64,000 bases of DNA from Latrodectus hesperus (lineage: Eukaryota > Arthropoda > Arachnida > Araneae > Theridiidae): contig CM075851.1 in assembly GCA_037975125.1 (NCBI GenBank), forward strand, positions 77,367,063 to 77,431,062, in the 5' to 3' direction. The number at the start of each line of letters is the position of its first letter. Within the stretch, counting starts at the first letter, position 1. The translations under genes were made by a program, and so were the position numbers. This document shows positions 46,942-59,553 of this stretch, in pieces. The notes under the pieces were generated by a model. It was not told the DNA's origin. It saw only the letters and a program-made list of their open reading frames with translations, and did not search any database.

Positions 46942-47955
46942 ATGGATTCTAAAGGAAAAGATGGATGAAAAGATGTTCCGGATGGTTCCGGATCAAAAGA
47001 AAATCATCTGAAGACAAAGGAATAATTGTAAAACTCTTCGAGCAGGAAAGATAGTGGGAAGAACTCATTCTTCGATCCAAAGAGTAATCAATAATTACAA
47101 GTAATTGAAATCTGATATGTTAAAGCCTCGGAGTAACCAACCACCTAAGATGACTTCGTGAGAAAACATATGCATCCTGCACAATCCGTATGTTTAAATC
47201 TAAAGATTACTGTATCTCAAATAGCACTCGATATTAGAGAACTGTATAAAAAATTTCTTTATACTATTCGAAAAATTCTGAAAAAAGCTGACTATCATGG
47301 CCTTGTAGCTCGTAGAAAGCCATGTACTTAAGCTGCCAATAGCTAAAACAGTTGAAATTTTGCCAGTAAGTATGTTAATAAACCTTCTGAGATTTTTCAA
47401 AACGCGATATTTGCTGAGGAAAGCAAGTTTTGTATCTTTGGCATCAAAGGGCGTAAACTGGTGTGGAGAAAACAAGGTATGGCTTTTGAGAATCAAACTT
47501 TTGTGTCTATTGTTAAAATGCTGGAGAAGTGATTGGGGGGGAGTATGGCAACAAGTGGAGTTGATCGATTAACTTTTACAGACTCCACATTAGATCATAT
47601 ATATCTAAAAACTGAAAATTTGAATCAGAGTGCACAAGATTTGAAACTTGGCGATCACTTGTAGTTTCAACAAGACAAAGATCCAAAACACATTACCAAC
47701 AAGGTAAAGCTCTGGTTGTTGTACAATATCAAATATCATTTACATACTCCCCCACAATCGCCAAACTTAAACCCCATCGAACATTTATGGGACTTATTGG
47801 AACGCAACATTCGGCAACATAATATAATATCGAATAATATGCTAAAAAGAATAATTATGATGGAATTGAATTATATTTCACCTACAGAAACCGCCAAGAT
47901 AATTCACTCTTGATTTAAATATTGGAAGAGAATGAAGTCGGACCAGATATATTAA
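46942..47955 (+). pseudogene. DD34E transposase pseudogene of the IR/DR element
   Basis: From ATG 46942 (MDSKGKDG) the frame is broken by stops and small indels. Blocks of the family follow in order: IVGRTHSSIQRVINNYK near 47051 in a shifted frame (DNA-binding part), then QIALDIRELYKKFLYTIRK near 47220. A FAEESKF block follows near 47410, where the first catalytic Asp is Glu (GAG 47416). RKLVWRKQGMAF comes next, then FQQDKDPKH near 47665 (second Asp), and SPNLNPIEHLWD near 47758 with Glu 34 residues after it. There is an in-frame TAG at 47662 and a TGA at 47911. The tail includes a 20-bp near-duplicate GACCAGATAT..TAAAGTT (47941-47978). The protein is dead and the catalytic triad altered. Confidence 0.9.
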
Positions 47956-48026
47956 AGTTAGACCAGATATTAAAGTTTAATTGACACAGTCCATGGAAAC
48001 TATTTTTCAAAGCTTTTTTCATCTAT

Positions 48027-48437
<411 letters not shown>

Positions 48438-50636
48438 ACATATAATTTTTATGGTATTCAAGGATCAGCTTTTAAAGTAAATTCAAAATATTAAGAAAAT
48501 AAAAAATTATTAAATATATGATGACGTTCTCATTTATAACGAGGCCCATATCATGCAGATTATTTGTGGATTATTGATGGTTATTTGAAAGATCTACGTC
48601 TTAATTAAATTTATGTTCCATTAGAACCTTTAATTTGTTTTCAAATATTATTTATATATTACAGATATAAGAAAATTACCACTTGTTTACCACTTGATTG
48701 TTTTTCTAAAAGGTGGATCCAAATTTCAATATATTTGCTTAAAAATTTTAATTCACTTTTTGTATATTATAGTAATTTTCTAAGACAAACACATACAAGC
48801 AAATTAATATTGATATAAATATTAAAGAAAATACTTCATAATAACTGTTTAGTGTATGTAGAAATAAAAGTATCACTTATACACTCGCTAATAAATAAAA
48901 TAAAATGTTAAATAAAAAAGACAAAAATATTTTAAAGAATTGTATTTTAAGGAAAATAATTGTAGGATTAATTACTAATTCATATTTTCTGAAATGAAAT
49001 TCATGTAAATTTAAAATGAATAGTGGAAACGTTTTTGTTACAAAATATTCAACAAATTTTAAAAGTGTAATATTATATGATATGGAACATAAGATCACTA
49101 ATATCATCACCATTGAAAAAATAAAAAAAGGAAAAAAGATTTCATGTATTTTAATACTAAATTAATATTAGACTCTTATCATATATTAGAAACTATATTT
49201 AAGCATGGTATGTATATTTTTAATCATGATTGCTTGATTATTACAATAAAATTTACAAAGATAAAATGTTGTAACATAACCAACAAAGTCACTTATTCTT
49301 GTTCCAACAGAATAGGCTAGAAGTGTATTGGGAAATCAAATTTACACATTTAGGAATATACCCGAATTAAATGATCACCTGTTATATTATGATTGAATAC
49401 AACACGGAGTAATATAACTTATTAATTTTCATTGAGTTCCTTAGGCAACTAATCTAGTAATAAAGTTCTTAGAAATAAAAATTGGAAGAAATTAATAGAT
49501 CTGTAAGAGAAAAATTAATAACTTTTCACCAAGAAATCAATCGAAAATCATTCTCATGGTAAACTTTTTATTTCTGCAAGAATATTCTATTCCTGAAGAA
49601 ATTATAAAACTCAAAAAACAAATAAAAAATCAGTGTCTGAAAATATATTGAAATTCCTAAATTTTTTTCTTTCCTAATTCTCACGGAGAAAGTAATTTCC
49701 TTTGGCAAAAACTTCCTGGATGTGCTTTCATCTCGACTTAATGGAACCAGAAAAATTCTGATGTATCTTTTATAAAGAATTTATATATCTATTAGAGAAT
49801 AATTTTTCGAGCAATTTTATATACTTTATTTAGTATAATCTTTATTTAGTTTATATTAACACGTTTTTCTTCTGTTTTATAACTATAATTGGAGTATAGA
49901 AGTAATCCAAGCAAAATATTTAATTTTGAGTAAATATAACCTTGTGCCAATTTCCTCAAATTACGTTTTTGATATTTTATCCAATTATGTCAAAATAAAA
50001 GTTTATAAAGGGTCTTTAGAACTTGCACGTTGTACTTATATGCTTTTAGTTTTAAAACGTTTTGCTTATATCATTTTTTTATATATTCTCCAATAATTTA
50101 TTCAATTATTCACTGTAATTACGGGAATCTATATATGATATAAAGTTAATATTTATGATATAAAACTCAATCTGAAAATTTATACTGAGGAAATTCGACG
50201 ATTTTATGTAAAATTTTAAAAAAGAAAGCGGTAAACACTTCTCTTGTGTTCTCAGTATTTTAACAAAGACATAATTAATATTATATCAAAAAATACACAC
50301 TCTAGATTATTCAAAATAAATTATTACGTAAAAATTTCTCAAGAATGCTTTGTAATTATGCAAATATATTCATATACAGAATGAATGAACATTTTGACAT
50401 ATGTAATATGTTAATAAAACACAATTCACGATAAATAAATATTTTGAAAAAGTAAATGGTTTTGCAATCTCATGAATTTAACCATTTCAATTCCAATATT
50501 TAAAATTTAAAATGTATTTGCATCATAAAAGCAATTTTGAAATAATTTATATATCGTATTTAAAAAAATACAAGAATTTTAAAAATTGAAAATATATTTA
50601 AATTCAAATGAGCTCACATATCTTTTTCAAATAAAA
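48438..50636. other. AT-rich non-coding stretch
   Basis: No feature recognised. A 78-codon minus-strand frame at 48877-49113 is AT-driven and hydrophobic by composition only. Confidence 0.5.
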
Positions 50637-50882
<246 letters not shown>

Positions 50883-52653
50883 GAATATGAAGAGATTATA
50901 TGCTTCATTTTCATATATCTCTCAATAATCATTTACATTAAAACATTTAATATAAATGAAATATGTTTCAATTTTACCTATCATTTTTAAATTCTAACTT
51001 TATATTAACAATATTTATAAAATTGTAATTTAATCACTGAAAAAGTTATTTTATTAAAAGTTAACAAGTGTTCAAAATTGTTCAGCAACTTTCAGAAGCA
51101 AAATAGGTAACCAGAAAACTCCTTATGTCTATAAAAGTAGAGAAGTAGTCAGACGATTCCAATCTTATGTATGTTAATATTATAGCAACCATTTCTAATA
51201 TATTTTTATTTTCAAATCTATTTCCATATTTCATGCTTTTATATCTACCACAATTTTAATTAAATTTTAAGAATTTTCACTGTAAAGATAACATAATTTC
51301 TTCAAGTTGAATCGAGATTTTTCAGGTGAGAAAACAATATATTTTAATTTATTAGACACAATATGTTTTTATTATATTTCTGTTACTTTCACAGTTAACA
51401 TTGAAATGCCAAACAAGCAATGCATTTAACTTATACACTAGCATAGATTTTCTTCTTCTTTACCAAGTCTTGTTTAATATATATTTTGAATCAGGTATTT
51501 TATTACTTTTCCTTGAGTTTCAGTTGATAATCATGTTAAATATTTTTTATACATTAGCAATGCTGTATTTTAATAAAGTCAGAATTAATGTTTATTAAAT
51601 TAACATTTACCATTATGAGATTTTTTCTCATTAATTACATTAGGAGAGTGTATTTTTTATGTTTCTAACAACATTTAAATAATAGTCTAAAATTGTTTTA
51701 ATTGTTTTACCACAAATACTTAATTGTATCTAAATTCTAAATTTCCCTTTTAGCATTAACAATTAAAAAATGTAATAAAATATGCATATATAAATTTATA
51801 ATGTCAAGTTTACATTCTACTAACTTTTACAATCGGTCATTATTTCAATTACAAAGCTTTGAAATATACTTTGGTTTATAAAAAAATAAACTGAAAAACT
51901 ACATAAAAAGCCATAAAAAAGTGGAAAAACTATATAGTACTATATTTCTTGTAACCATATAAATGAAAAAAGTTATCATTGAATATACGTTCTATTAAAT
52001 AAATTATAATGTTTTCATCATGATAATGTATATTGATGCAATTGCACTCGTTATATAAAATCATCTGCGTTATTTTATTTCTTGCACTTATAACCAAGTT
52101 AGACTTGAAATTAAATTTGTATTCCCTTCAATGAATAATTTATCAACTCTCACTAACGATTCTTATAAAAAATGTGATTGTGAAGGAAATAAAATGAGCA
52201 CCGCCATTATTTAAATTACAAAAAAAAAGTATTTTTTTACTCCGAGACTATAAATTAAACCAAATAACAAAAATCATGTTTTTTTTTCAAAGAATGGTAA
52301 AGAGAAATTTATCCCTTTTTATTCTTTCCTTTTTTTTCCTTTTTTTAAGGAATATTATTCTTTTTTTTTTTTCAAAATTGTTGGTATAATATTAGTAAGT
52401 AACTTTAAGAAGTAATGTTAATGAAATTGCATTAATGATAATTCTAAATGAAATAATTTTATTGATATTTATAATAATATTAAAATAAAAGGGAGGGGCT
52501 ATAATTCTTAAACTTTTTCTAAACTGAACAGAAAACGTTCTTTTGTTCTTTTATTATATTTTTTTAATCATTTCTAGACAATGCATTGCAACTCTTACCT
52601 ATTTCATCACAGAATATTTACTATCAAGACTTTCTTTTCTTACATGTACATAT
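50883..52653. other. AT-rich non-coding stretch
   Basis: No feature recognised. The part around 52260-52380 has unusually long T and A runs. Confidence 0.5.
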
Positions 52654-52845
52654 TTTAACCTTGGTGGTCTGGTTGGTAAAAGCGACGTTTTCAGTATCCA
52701 AAATAAATTTCAAATTTAACCTAAGATTCGTCTTGTTACAGGCAAATGAAGTAATACCTCTGAGGCTGCCAGGTCAAGTATTAAGGTTTTCCATTTTTCT
52801 AAATTTTGAAAACTCCCATCCAGGACTTCCCTCTTAAAAATCAGA
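52654..52845 (+). repeat. Candidate decayed SINE
   Basis: A GC-richer block starting CCTTGGTGGTCTGGTTGGTAAAAGCG, at about 52659-52684. It resembles a tRNA head with a box A-like TGGTCTGGTTGG. The block continues with GCTGCCAGGTCAAGTATTAAGG and ends ACTCCCATCCAGGACTTCCCTCTTAAAAA, at about 52810-52838. A proper box B is not visible and no target-site duplication was found. An 83-codon frame at 52586-52837 overlaps it without a recognisable domain. A SINE is my best reading, but it is inference. Confidence 0.4.
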
Positions 52846-54474
52846 AGCCAAAACAGAACAGTGAAATATTCCAGTGCATACGCTCACACATATTCAAATT
52901 TTGCTTTATGTTAACAATACAAAATTAAAAGCAAAATAATGTTTAGGTAGCATAAAATTTTTATTAATGTGTTTAAGAATGAAAATATCACATTTTATAT
53001 AATATTAATTAAATGTTACGTAGCTATCACTCATAATATAATTCACAAATAGTAAAATACAACTTATTCAACATATAAGCATATATTAAAATGCCTGTAG
53101 CATATCTAGTTTGGAAATGAGAACTCATACTTACACTATACACATTGTATCTTCAAAATATGTCTCCGATGAAAAGGGAAAAGAGTTGCTTATAATTTCA
53201 CCAGTCACCCATTATTATTTTAAAAAACTAACTGCAAAAGGCAAAGATAAATATAAACGATGATACATACTAACAACTTTATAAAAAGTTTAATTTTTAC
53301 TAAAATATTAAATATTTCTCCTTAATTTACTTTTACCAATACGTATTTTTATAGATAAGTATTTTATAATGAATGCAGTTTAACAAAATATGAGTTCAAA
53401 TTTAATTTCTTTGTTACATTATTAATAAATTGTTTTCCAATTTTATTTCTAAATTTTGCATTAGTTAATGAAATACAATTCTGATATTATAGATAAATTT
53501 TACAAGAAATGTAACCTCCAGAATTTAGTCAATAATTTTAAGATTCAATAAATTCATTTGTTTTATAAAATACAGCTAAAGAAAAAATGCGATTTTTTTC
53601 TATAGTATATAACTTTCTAAAGTAATCTTTTTTTATGAATAGGACAAAAATTTCCTTTTAATTACTTAAAATTTATCTGAGTTCAAAATCAAAAATCTGT
53701 TCCTTATTTTAAACTTTCTCTGAACCCAATTAGTTAAGAGACGACAAAGTCAGCTGCTAAAACTTCCGTTACTTTAGAAATTAAATAAGGGTAACCGTAC
53801 TAAAACTATAGCTATTCACAACCTTCCATAATTAGGACACTTAAATTAATGAAGTTCATTAAATTGTTGGAAAAACGAAACTATAGTTACTGTTAGAGTA
53901 AAAGTTACTTCAAATTCAATAGATGAGTAATTAATATCTCAAATTTACGTGGTAACTTCGTGTGAAATATTCAAAACTGTAATGACTAGGAAGAGGAAGC
54001 TGTAAATTTCTAAGAAAAAATACAAATTGCAATAAGATTCTAGTTTGAATAAGTTGCAATATACTGCATACCTATTATTTTGTATTTGGAATATAAAAGG
54101 TAAGTCCAATTATGTATACATGTGTGTGTGAGTGCATATCATGATGACTAAGTTTTTATAAATCATTCTTCTTCCATTAAAATTAAAATCCATTAGATTT
54201 TTAATTATATATTAATTAAGAAAATACTAATTTTCATCTAAAATTCGTGCAAATAATTAAAAACCATTAATTTTATTTACTTGGAAATATACATAATACG
54301 TTACAGTTTTCTTGATTTTTCATTCGAAATAATCCTTTCTTATAAATACGTGAATTAAAAATGCTTTGTTGTAATATTAATTTCAGTTTTAAATGTAAAT
54401 AAAAATTATCAGAATAACTTATCATTAATAGAAAACTCGCATGATCAGTATATAATTTAATATAGCAACCTTGT
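52846..54474. other. AT-rich non-coding stretch
   Basis: No feature recognised. A short TGTGTGTG patch lies at 54120. Confidence 0.5.
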
Positions 54475-54848
54475 GTGGTTGCTAGTCCACCATCTGGTGC
54501 CTCCCCAGGTGGTGGATAGGGGAATGCTTCCCAGATATGGGTGGTACTTGGGAAATGAAATACCATTGGCGTACCAAAACTAGCATGCAGCGTCTGTCTC
54601 AGAGAGAGCGGTTTCTACAGCGTCTGTTCTCCATGTTAGAAGCGACTGGCTTTTGGGGGCTAAGTCATACTTCAACCTCTGGTCCCCCAGACCTTCGGTT
54701 CTTGATGATGCTCCCTCACTTTTTACCATGAAACTTCCCACAAGTGATGTCCTTCGAGACCCATTACATTTTTTAGATATTTTTGGTTTTATGGGGTTGT
54801 CTAGCCTAGCTAGACCACCTGAGATAAGTAACAACAATATAATATAAC
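54475..54848 (+). mobile_element. LINE-type retroposon 3' end with AACAA tail
   Basis: A GC-rich island of about 370 bp in AT-rich DNA, starting GTGTGGTTGCTAGTCCACC and containing GGTGCCTCCCCAGGTGGTGG. It ends with CTAGACCACCTGAGATAAG followed by TAACAACAATATAATATA. It resembles the 3' untranslated end of a non-LTR retrotransposon. Short frames on both strands (64-85 codons) overlap here, but none has a reverse-transcriptase motif. The tail matches the end of the 30975-31097 element. A convincing target-site duplication was not found because both flanks are TATAAT-rich. Confidence 0.6.
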
Positions 54849-56784
54849 ACTTTAAATAATAATTTTGATGACTTTGAATAATGTATTAACATCATATATA
54901 CTAAGAAAGACCACACTTGCAAGCAAATGATTATTTCCGGGTTATTTCCTTTGGCTTAAAGGGCCCCGGCTCAGTTTCTACTTTGACCATGAATGCGTAT
55001 TATTGTTGCATTCCAGTTTATAAACTGTAGGTTCTAGATGAAGAGGCCTTCATTTGTAAATTTTGCATGCAGAATGAGAGAAACTCAAATTAATTTCAAT
55101 TATTATAAAGAAATGAAGGATGCAAAACCAATTTTCAAAAAGTTGATAATCAAAAAAATAAAGAAGAAAGAATAGAAAATAATAATTGTCAATTTTTTTA
55201 AAATTTTCAATCAGAAAAAAAGCAATTTTTTACGCTGTTTAAAGGAACTTATACTCATTTGAAGATGTTTCAATTTTTTCACACAACATTTGTTTTTTAA
55301 TCTCTATTTATTTTATCCTTTTTTATCATTTCAATTTTAGTTTTAAGACAACAGTCCCATACTGTATTCTATACTTGTTTCAAAAAATGTAAAACCATGC
55401 ATATAACTTAAAAAATTTTAAGAACTTATGAATGTGATTGACATCACAAGTATTAGAAAAATATTTTCTCGTTAATTGCTAAGGACTTAAAATCGCAAAT
55501 TTTATTTACAAATACTTTCTAAAATGTTTAACTCTTTTGGTCTTGTTCTATTTTTATATCTTTTAAAAGACAACTCAATTCATCGAGTTCAATCTCGTTG
55601 CCTAAAAGTGAAAAAAAATATTCAAATAGCAATTTCAAATGTTTGTTATCATGCATGCCTTTAGAATTTAAAGTAGGTATTTATCAAATCTTTCAGTTAC
55701 TTTGCTGGTAACAATGCGTGTACATTAATTTTTGGTAAATAAGCATATACGTACATCCATAAGAATACTTTTATAATTTTATTGCGATACCAGAACAACT
55801 GTTGTGGTGAACTCGGTAATTTTAGAAGAATTATGAGGAAACCCAGATTCGTTTTTTAAATAATTGAATGACAGAGATAAATTCAAAACAAAAATACAAT
55901 AAAACTTAATAATTTATTTTAGTAACTAAATATGTTGTTAATATAGAACAAGTTATTATAGACATAGTTGTTAATATAGCTTTAAATAATAGAACAAGAA
56001 AAAAATATCGTACCGCCAGCAGTACTTATTTTTCCTAGCCAACAGATTTTTTTTTTAAATTTATCCTAAGTCTTTCAGGAATACAGGACTTGTGCACCAA
56101 TCCCGAAACCATCCTGACCTATAACAAAATCTACAAAAATTGACTTTACTTTGGTAACAGATTTTATAGTTGACTTTTTCTTTTAATTTATAAAGAAAAT
56201 CTGAAATAGTATAATCAAAGGTCTATACATATCATAACCTAATCATATAAAAGAAATTAATAACAGTTTATGTAAATTCACACAGTCAATATTTACAATA
56301 CTTGTTTTTATAACATGATTATAATGATTTAAAGTACAATTTTCAGGATTCAACTTTTTGTTTTTGTCTATTTCATATGATACAATAAGTTCACATTTCT
56401 ACTATAAAATCAGTTCATAAGAATGACGTAATCGTTTGACGTCAGAAATTCCATGCAAAAATTATTATATATTACATATATAAATAAATGTCAGTGAGTC
56501 TTCACTCTCAAATCCTCTGGTCAAATATTTTAATTAGAACACATCAATGTATAACAATGAAAATAATCTACACTAAAAAAATTAATTTACATGGAATAAA
56601 AAAATGTATATCCATATGTATATTATGACATCATAAGAAATAATACTTATGAATTTTTTATTTTATTTTACAAACAGATATATTTACTCTGTTTTTAATA
56701 TTTGTGTTCGTATTTTTCAAATTTTACAAAAAATAATCTTATTTCAAAGTATCTATTCTACTTCATTTTTAAAACACAATTGTC
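54849..56784. other. AT-rich non-coding stretch
   Basis: A GC-richer patch at about 54935-55075 (with AAAGGGCCCCGGCTCAG) may be another repeat fragment. Nothing else was recognised. Confidence 0.5.
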
Positions 56785-56786
56785 TA

Positions 56787-56817
56787 AAGCCCGCCACACA
56801 CGATAGGATTTTTCCTA
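56787..56817 (+). repeat. Left terminal inverted repeat of the Harbinger element
   Basis: Pairs with 58549-58579 with one clear mismatch (AGG against ATG). Seven consecutive ACACACGAT/CCCGCC-type bases on each side are very GC-rich for this window, so chance is excluded. Confidence 0.9.
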
Positions 56818-56997
56818 TGGATTTGTTGGACGTGAACAAGTTGTACCGTGTGTAGGGAAGTTGGACAGGTTCAAAAAAATTCAAACAAGGTCTGATTTTT
56901 CTTCCAACACAGGAAGTAAGCAATGGCTTCCCGTTGTCGCGTGTCTGTTTCGCAGGGTTGCAAATTATTTCTTGGCGATACTTGGGAAAATTAATAT

Positions 56998-57357
56998 TTG
57001 ATTCCTTTTTTAAAAATGTCCATGAAGCAAATATTGCAGGAATTTATTGAAATCTATAAAGATGAGCCTTTTTTGTGGCAAATAATGAGTGTCGATTACA
57101 CAAATAAAATAAAAAGAAAGTTAGCTTATGAAAAATTATTAGAAATATACAAAAAGATAGATGAAAAGGCTTCAATTAACGAAGTAAAGGAAAAAACTAA
57201 TGCCCTCCGTAGAACCTATAAAAGAGAAAATCAATTAATCGAAAAAAGTGGTGTAAGCATGGAGGATGCATATGTGTACCGACTTTATGATACTTTGAAT
57301 ATATATCATTTCTGGACGAAACTGCAATTCCACGAATTTGGACACAAGTTTTGTTGA
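56998..57357 (+). CDS. MADF-domain protein of the Harbinger element (truncated)
   Basis: A 119-codon frame. Residues 10-95 match the MADF (Myb/SANT-like) DNA-binding domain: FIEIYKDEPFLW near the start, KRKLAYEKLLEIYKK in the middle, and VKEKTNALRRTYKRE as the second helix. PIF/Harbinger elements carry such a protein as a second gene, and it works with the transposase in nuclear import and end binding. The usual domain ending (LWYYDLL-type) is replaced here by FWTKLQFHEFG and a stop, and the acidic C-terminal part found in relatives is absent, so the gene is probably truncated. The start is uncertain: Met 1 gives a short unrelated leader, while Met 7 or Met 9 (MSMKQILQ) sits closer to the domain. 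Confidence 0.7.
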   Translation: MIPFLKMSMKQILQEFIEIYKDEPFLWQIMSVDYTNKIKRKLAYEKLLEIYKKIDEKASINEVKEKTNALRRTYKRENQLIEKSGVSMEDAYVYRLYDTLNIYHFWTKLQFHEFGHKFC

Positions 57358-57919
57358 GAATGGTGATAAAATAAGTTAAGTAATTTATTTTGCAAATTTA
57401 TTCTCTATCTGAATGAATATATATAATTACACACTTAACGTAAAATTTAACTACGAAATTTTATAATAAGCTTTATTAGAAAACAATATTTTTTTATTTC
57501 AGAATGCTTACAAATCTTCAAAATGAAAATTTTAAAATTTTAATTTTCTATATTTTTAAATATGAATTAAGTTTAAACAATAGTATAAAGGTATTAGTTG
57601 CGATTATTCTGTTGTTTTCTTTAAATATTCTTTTATACAATTGAACAATAATAAAATTAGATAATTAAAAGTAATAAATTGATTAATAATAACAAAAGAA
57701 AATTATTCACCTTTAAGCGAAATTGAAATTAAATGCATTTCAGTTATTATTTATCATTTGGTAAATGTTAATTTGTTTCCCTTTTATTTAAAAATCATTT
57801 AAGAAAATATTATAAAATCTAAGAATACTTGGATAATAGATAACAAATTAATAATTCATTTTATATCTACTAATAAATAATTAATACTCGATAGATAAAC
57901 TTCTTGATGTACTAATGGG
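57358..57919. other. AT-rich filler inside the Harbinger element
   Basis: No coding signal. This is where the catalytic half of the transposase gene would be expected, so it probably replaces or follows a deletion. Confidence 0.5.
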
Positions 57920-58262
57920 GCTCTTTAATTAATATCGCTTGTCAGAAAGCGCTAAGTTGCACTTAATGGTTCATGAGAACTTAAAGATGAACGCATGGAT
58001 GTGTATTTTCTTATAATGAAAGGTGTTACCTTATCCAACAACGTTGCATACAATTTTTCATTCATCCTCATGTAATTAAAGAAATCTTTATCTTCCGACT
58101 GTATTTCTGTAATCAAATTTAGATGTGAAAGGGTTTCACGCTGAAGCAACCAATTTTTTTTTTTTGCCCATTTCTTTTTATATTTTTTTTCATTGTTTTC
58201 TTTGCACCATCATCACAGTCCAAAGCAACAGCCAATAATACTTCTGTGCTTAATTTGCTCAT
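57920..58262 (-). pseudogene. N-terminal fragment of Harbinger transposase
   Basis: Read on the minus strand from ATG at 58262: MSKLSTEVLLAVALDCDDG, then a lysine-rich part. A run of 12 A (T in the given strand, 58154-58165) puts the rest one base out of frame. After it comes NWLLQRETLSHLNL, DKDFFNYMRMNEKLYATLLDK and VTPFIIRKYTSMRSSLSSHEPLSAT. This closely follows the conserved N-terminal region of PIF/Harbinger nucleases, where the family continues into LRFLATG. Here the Leu codon is TAG (57952-57954) and RFLTS follows. No DDE catalytic residues remain. Fewer than 110 codons survive of a protein usually about 400 long. Confidence 0.8.
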
Positions 58263-58548
58263 GTTACTTAACTTACTATGATAACATTTAATGGCAGAAA
58301 TTACAAGCAGACAAATGATTACAACAATAAATACGTCAAGTCAGAAAAAGTGACTGAACAACAAATGATTGAAATTTTTGGCGATTTTCGATTTCCATTT
58401 ACAAGGCACACATTTTAAGCCAAAAGCAATAAATGTTGAAAAATGGCACCCTTAAAAATAACTTCCCACTCCAGATGTGCCTCCCCTACTGTGGTCAGCA
58501 GAGTTTGAGGGGACTGTGTGCTTAATTACTTTCTACCCCCTTAATCCT

Positions 58549-58579
58549 AAGGAAAAATCATATCGTGTGTGGCGGGCTT
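58549..58579 (-). repeat. Right terminal inverted repeat of the Harbinger element
   Basis: Inverted partner of 56787-56817. It is followed by TA and then by the retrotransposon fragment. Confidence 0.9.
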
Positions 58580-58581
58580 TA

Positions 58582-59241
58582 TTTTAATCAGTGCTTTTGG
58601 AGAGAAGATAGAAGCTGAATTAAAAAATGAGCTTTCAAGTAGCGTTAAAAACGGAAAATAAAAAAATGTTCTCGAAACCCATCGAAATAATTGCAGCTGT
58701 TACCAACAAAATCCAAGGGCAATGTATAATGCCAACGAAAGTTTTTTATTTATTGGAAAATTTAGTGCTAGAAGAAAACAAGAAGTCTGCCGCCTGCTTT
58801 GTTTTGGCGTCACAAGAATTTGAATATCATAATGAGACTGCTGAATCATCACATGCCGAAAATATGAGTGAGGTTTTCTGTTCAAATGACGCCACGAATC
58901 CGTGTATTTCTGATAATATGGAAGTGCTGGAAGCCGAAACAAGTTGTAAATTGTGCCATTCATTACAATTTAAAAAAGAACAACAAGAATGTGCCTCTTT
59001 GGATGAAGTGAGATCTTCTTTATCATGTGGCAAGGGTAAATATTTTGATTTAGATAGCATTTTATTCCACAAAGAGAAAGTTTGTGGTGAAACTGTAAAT
59101 CAGTTAATTTTACCGAAATGTCGCCGTCAGAAAGTTATGGATTTGGCTCATACATCTGTTTTTAGAAGTCATATGGGATTAAAGAAAACAAAAGAAAGAA
59201 TTAGATATAGCTTTTACTGGCCGAATATGTCAAGGTTCTAG
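58582..59241 (+). pseudogene. LTR-retrotransposon Pol fragment with integrase zinc-finger start
   Basis: A 204-codon frame starts at ATG 58627. Its last 70 residues (KYFDLDSILFHKEKVCGE, then NQLILPKCRRQKVMDLAH, then SHMGLKKTKERIRYSFYWP) match the N-terminal HHCC zinc-binding region of gypsy-type integrases, with both His in place. The frame stops just after YWPNM, before the CxxC half. The core with its DDE residues is absent, and so are reverse transcriptase, protease and any LTR. The first 130 residues are unassigned linker-like sequence. The fragment starts just after the Harbinger end, so the Harbinger insertion may have separated it from upstream parts, though I see none on the other side. 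An open frame this long is unusual for dead DNA here. Confidence 0.7.
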
Positions 59242-59553
59242 CAGATTTGGACTTGAATTTAGATATGGTTTTAATTTGATTATTATAAACTAAATGTATT
59301 TTGGCAACATTGGATTTTGACTTATATTTTTTAGATTAAATTCTACTTTTTTTATTCTGGCTTGATACTTTGGTTTGAATTTTTGGTATGACTTTGGGGT
59401 GTACTGGCTTCTTTAAGACTGTCTTGGGCCATTGCAGAAAAGCCATAATTTGTGCCAATGTGGTCAGCACCCCCTGACGAAGCTGGCCATTTTGGTACTT
59501 TATCCCAATTTTATCTATCTTTCTTTGATATTTTCTTTGAAATTTCTTTCAAG
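59242..59553. other. Non-coding flank of the retroelement fragment
   Basis: Includes a GC-richer part at 59398-59510 (TGTCTTGGGCCATTGCAG, GTGGTCAGCACCCCCTGACG) that may be more retroelement or a separate repeat. The second contains an imperfect palindrome (GTCAG...CTGAC). Confidence 0.4.

Larger units (their letters stand above)
56785..58581. mobile_element. PIF/Harbinger-type DNA transposon, internally deleted
   Basis: About 1.8 kb bounded by GC-rich inverted repeats. The left end reads TAAAGCCCGCCACACACGATA then GATTTTTCCT, and the reverse complement of the right end reads TAAAGCCCGCCACACACGATA then TGATTTTTCCTTAGG. The ends may be AAGCCC with a TA duplication, or AGCCC with a TAA/TTA site of the family's 3-bp TWA type; the sequence fits either. 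Inside lie a MADF-domain frame on the plus strand and an N-terminal transposase fragment on the minus strand, pointing towards each other. That gene pair is typical of PIF/Harbinger elements. The catalytic part of the transposase is missing, so this copy could move only with help from an intact relative. Confidence 0.85.

Noticed and set aside
52586..52837. 83-codon frame as a gene
   Set aside because: It overlaps a GC-richer repeat-like block and has no domain; a SINE is more likely.
54537..54847. Overlapping frames on both strands, 64-85 codons, as a gene
   Set aside because: They follow from the GC-rich retroposon end. No reverse-transcriptase, endonuclease or zinc-knuckle motif is present.
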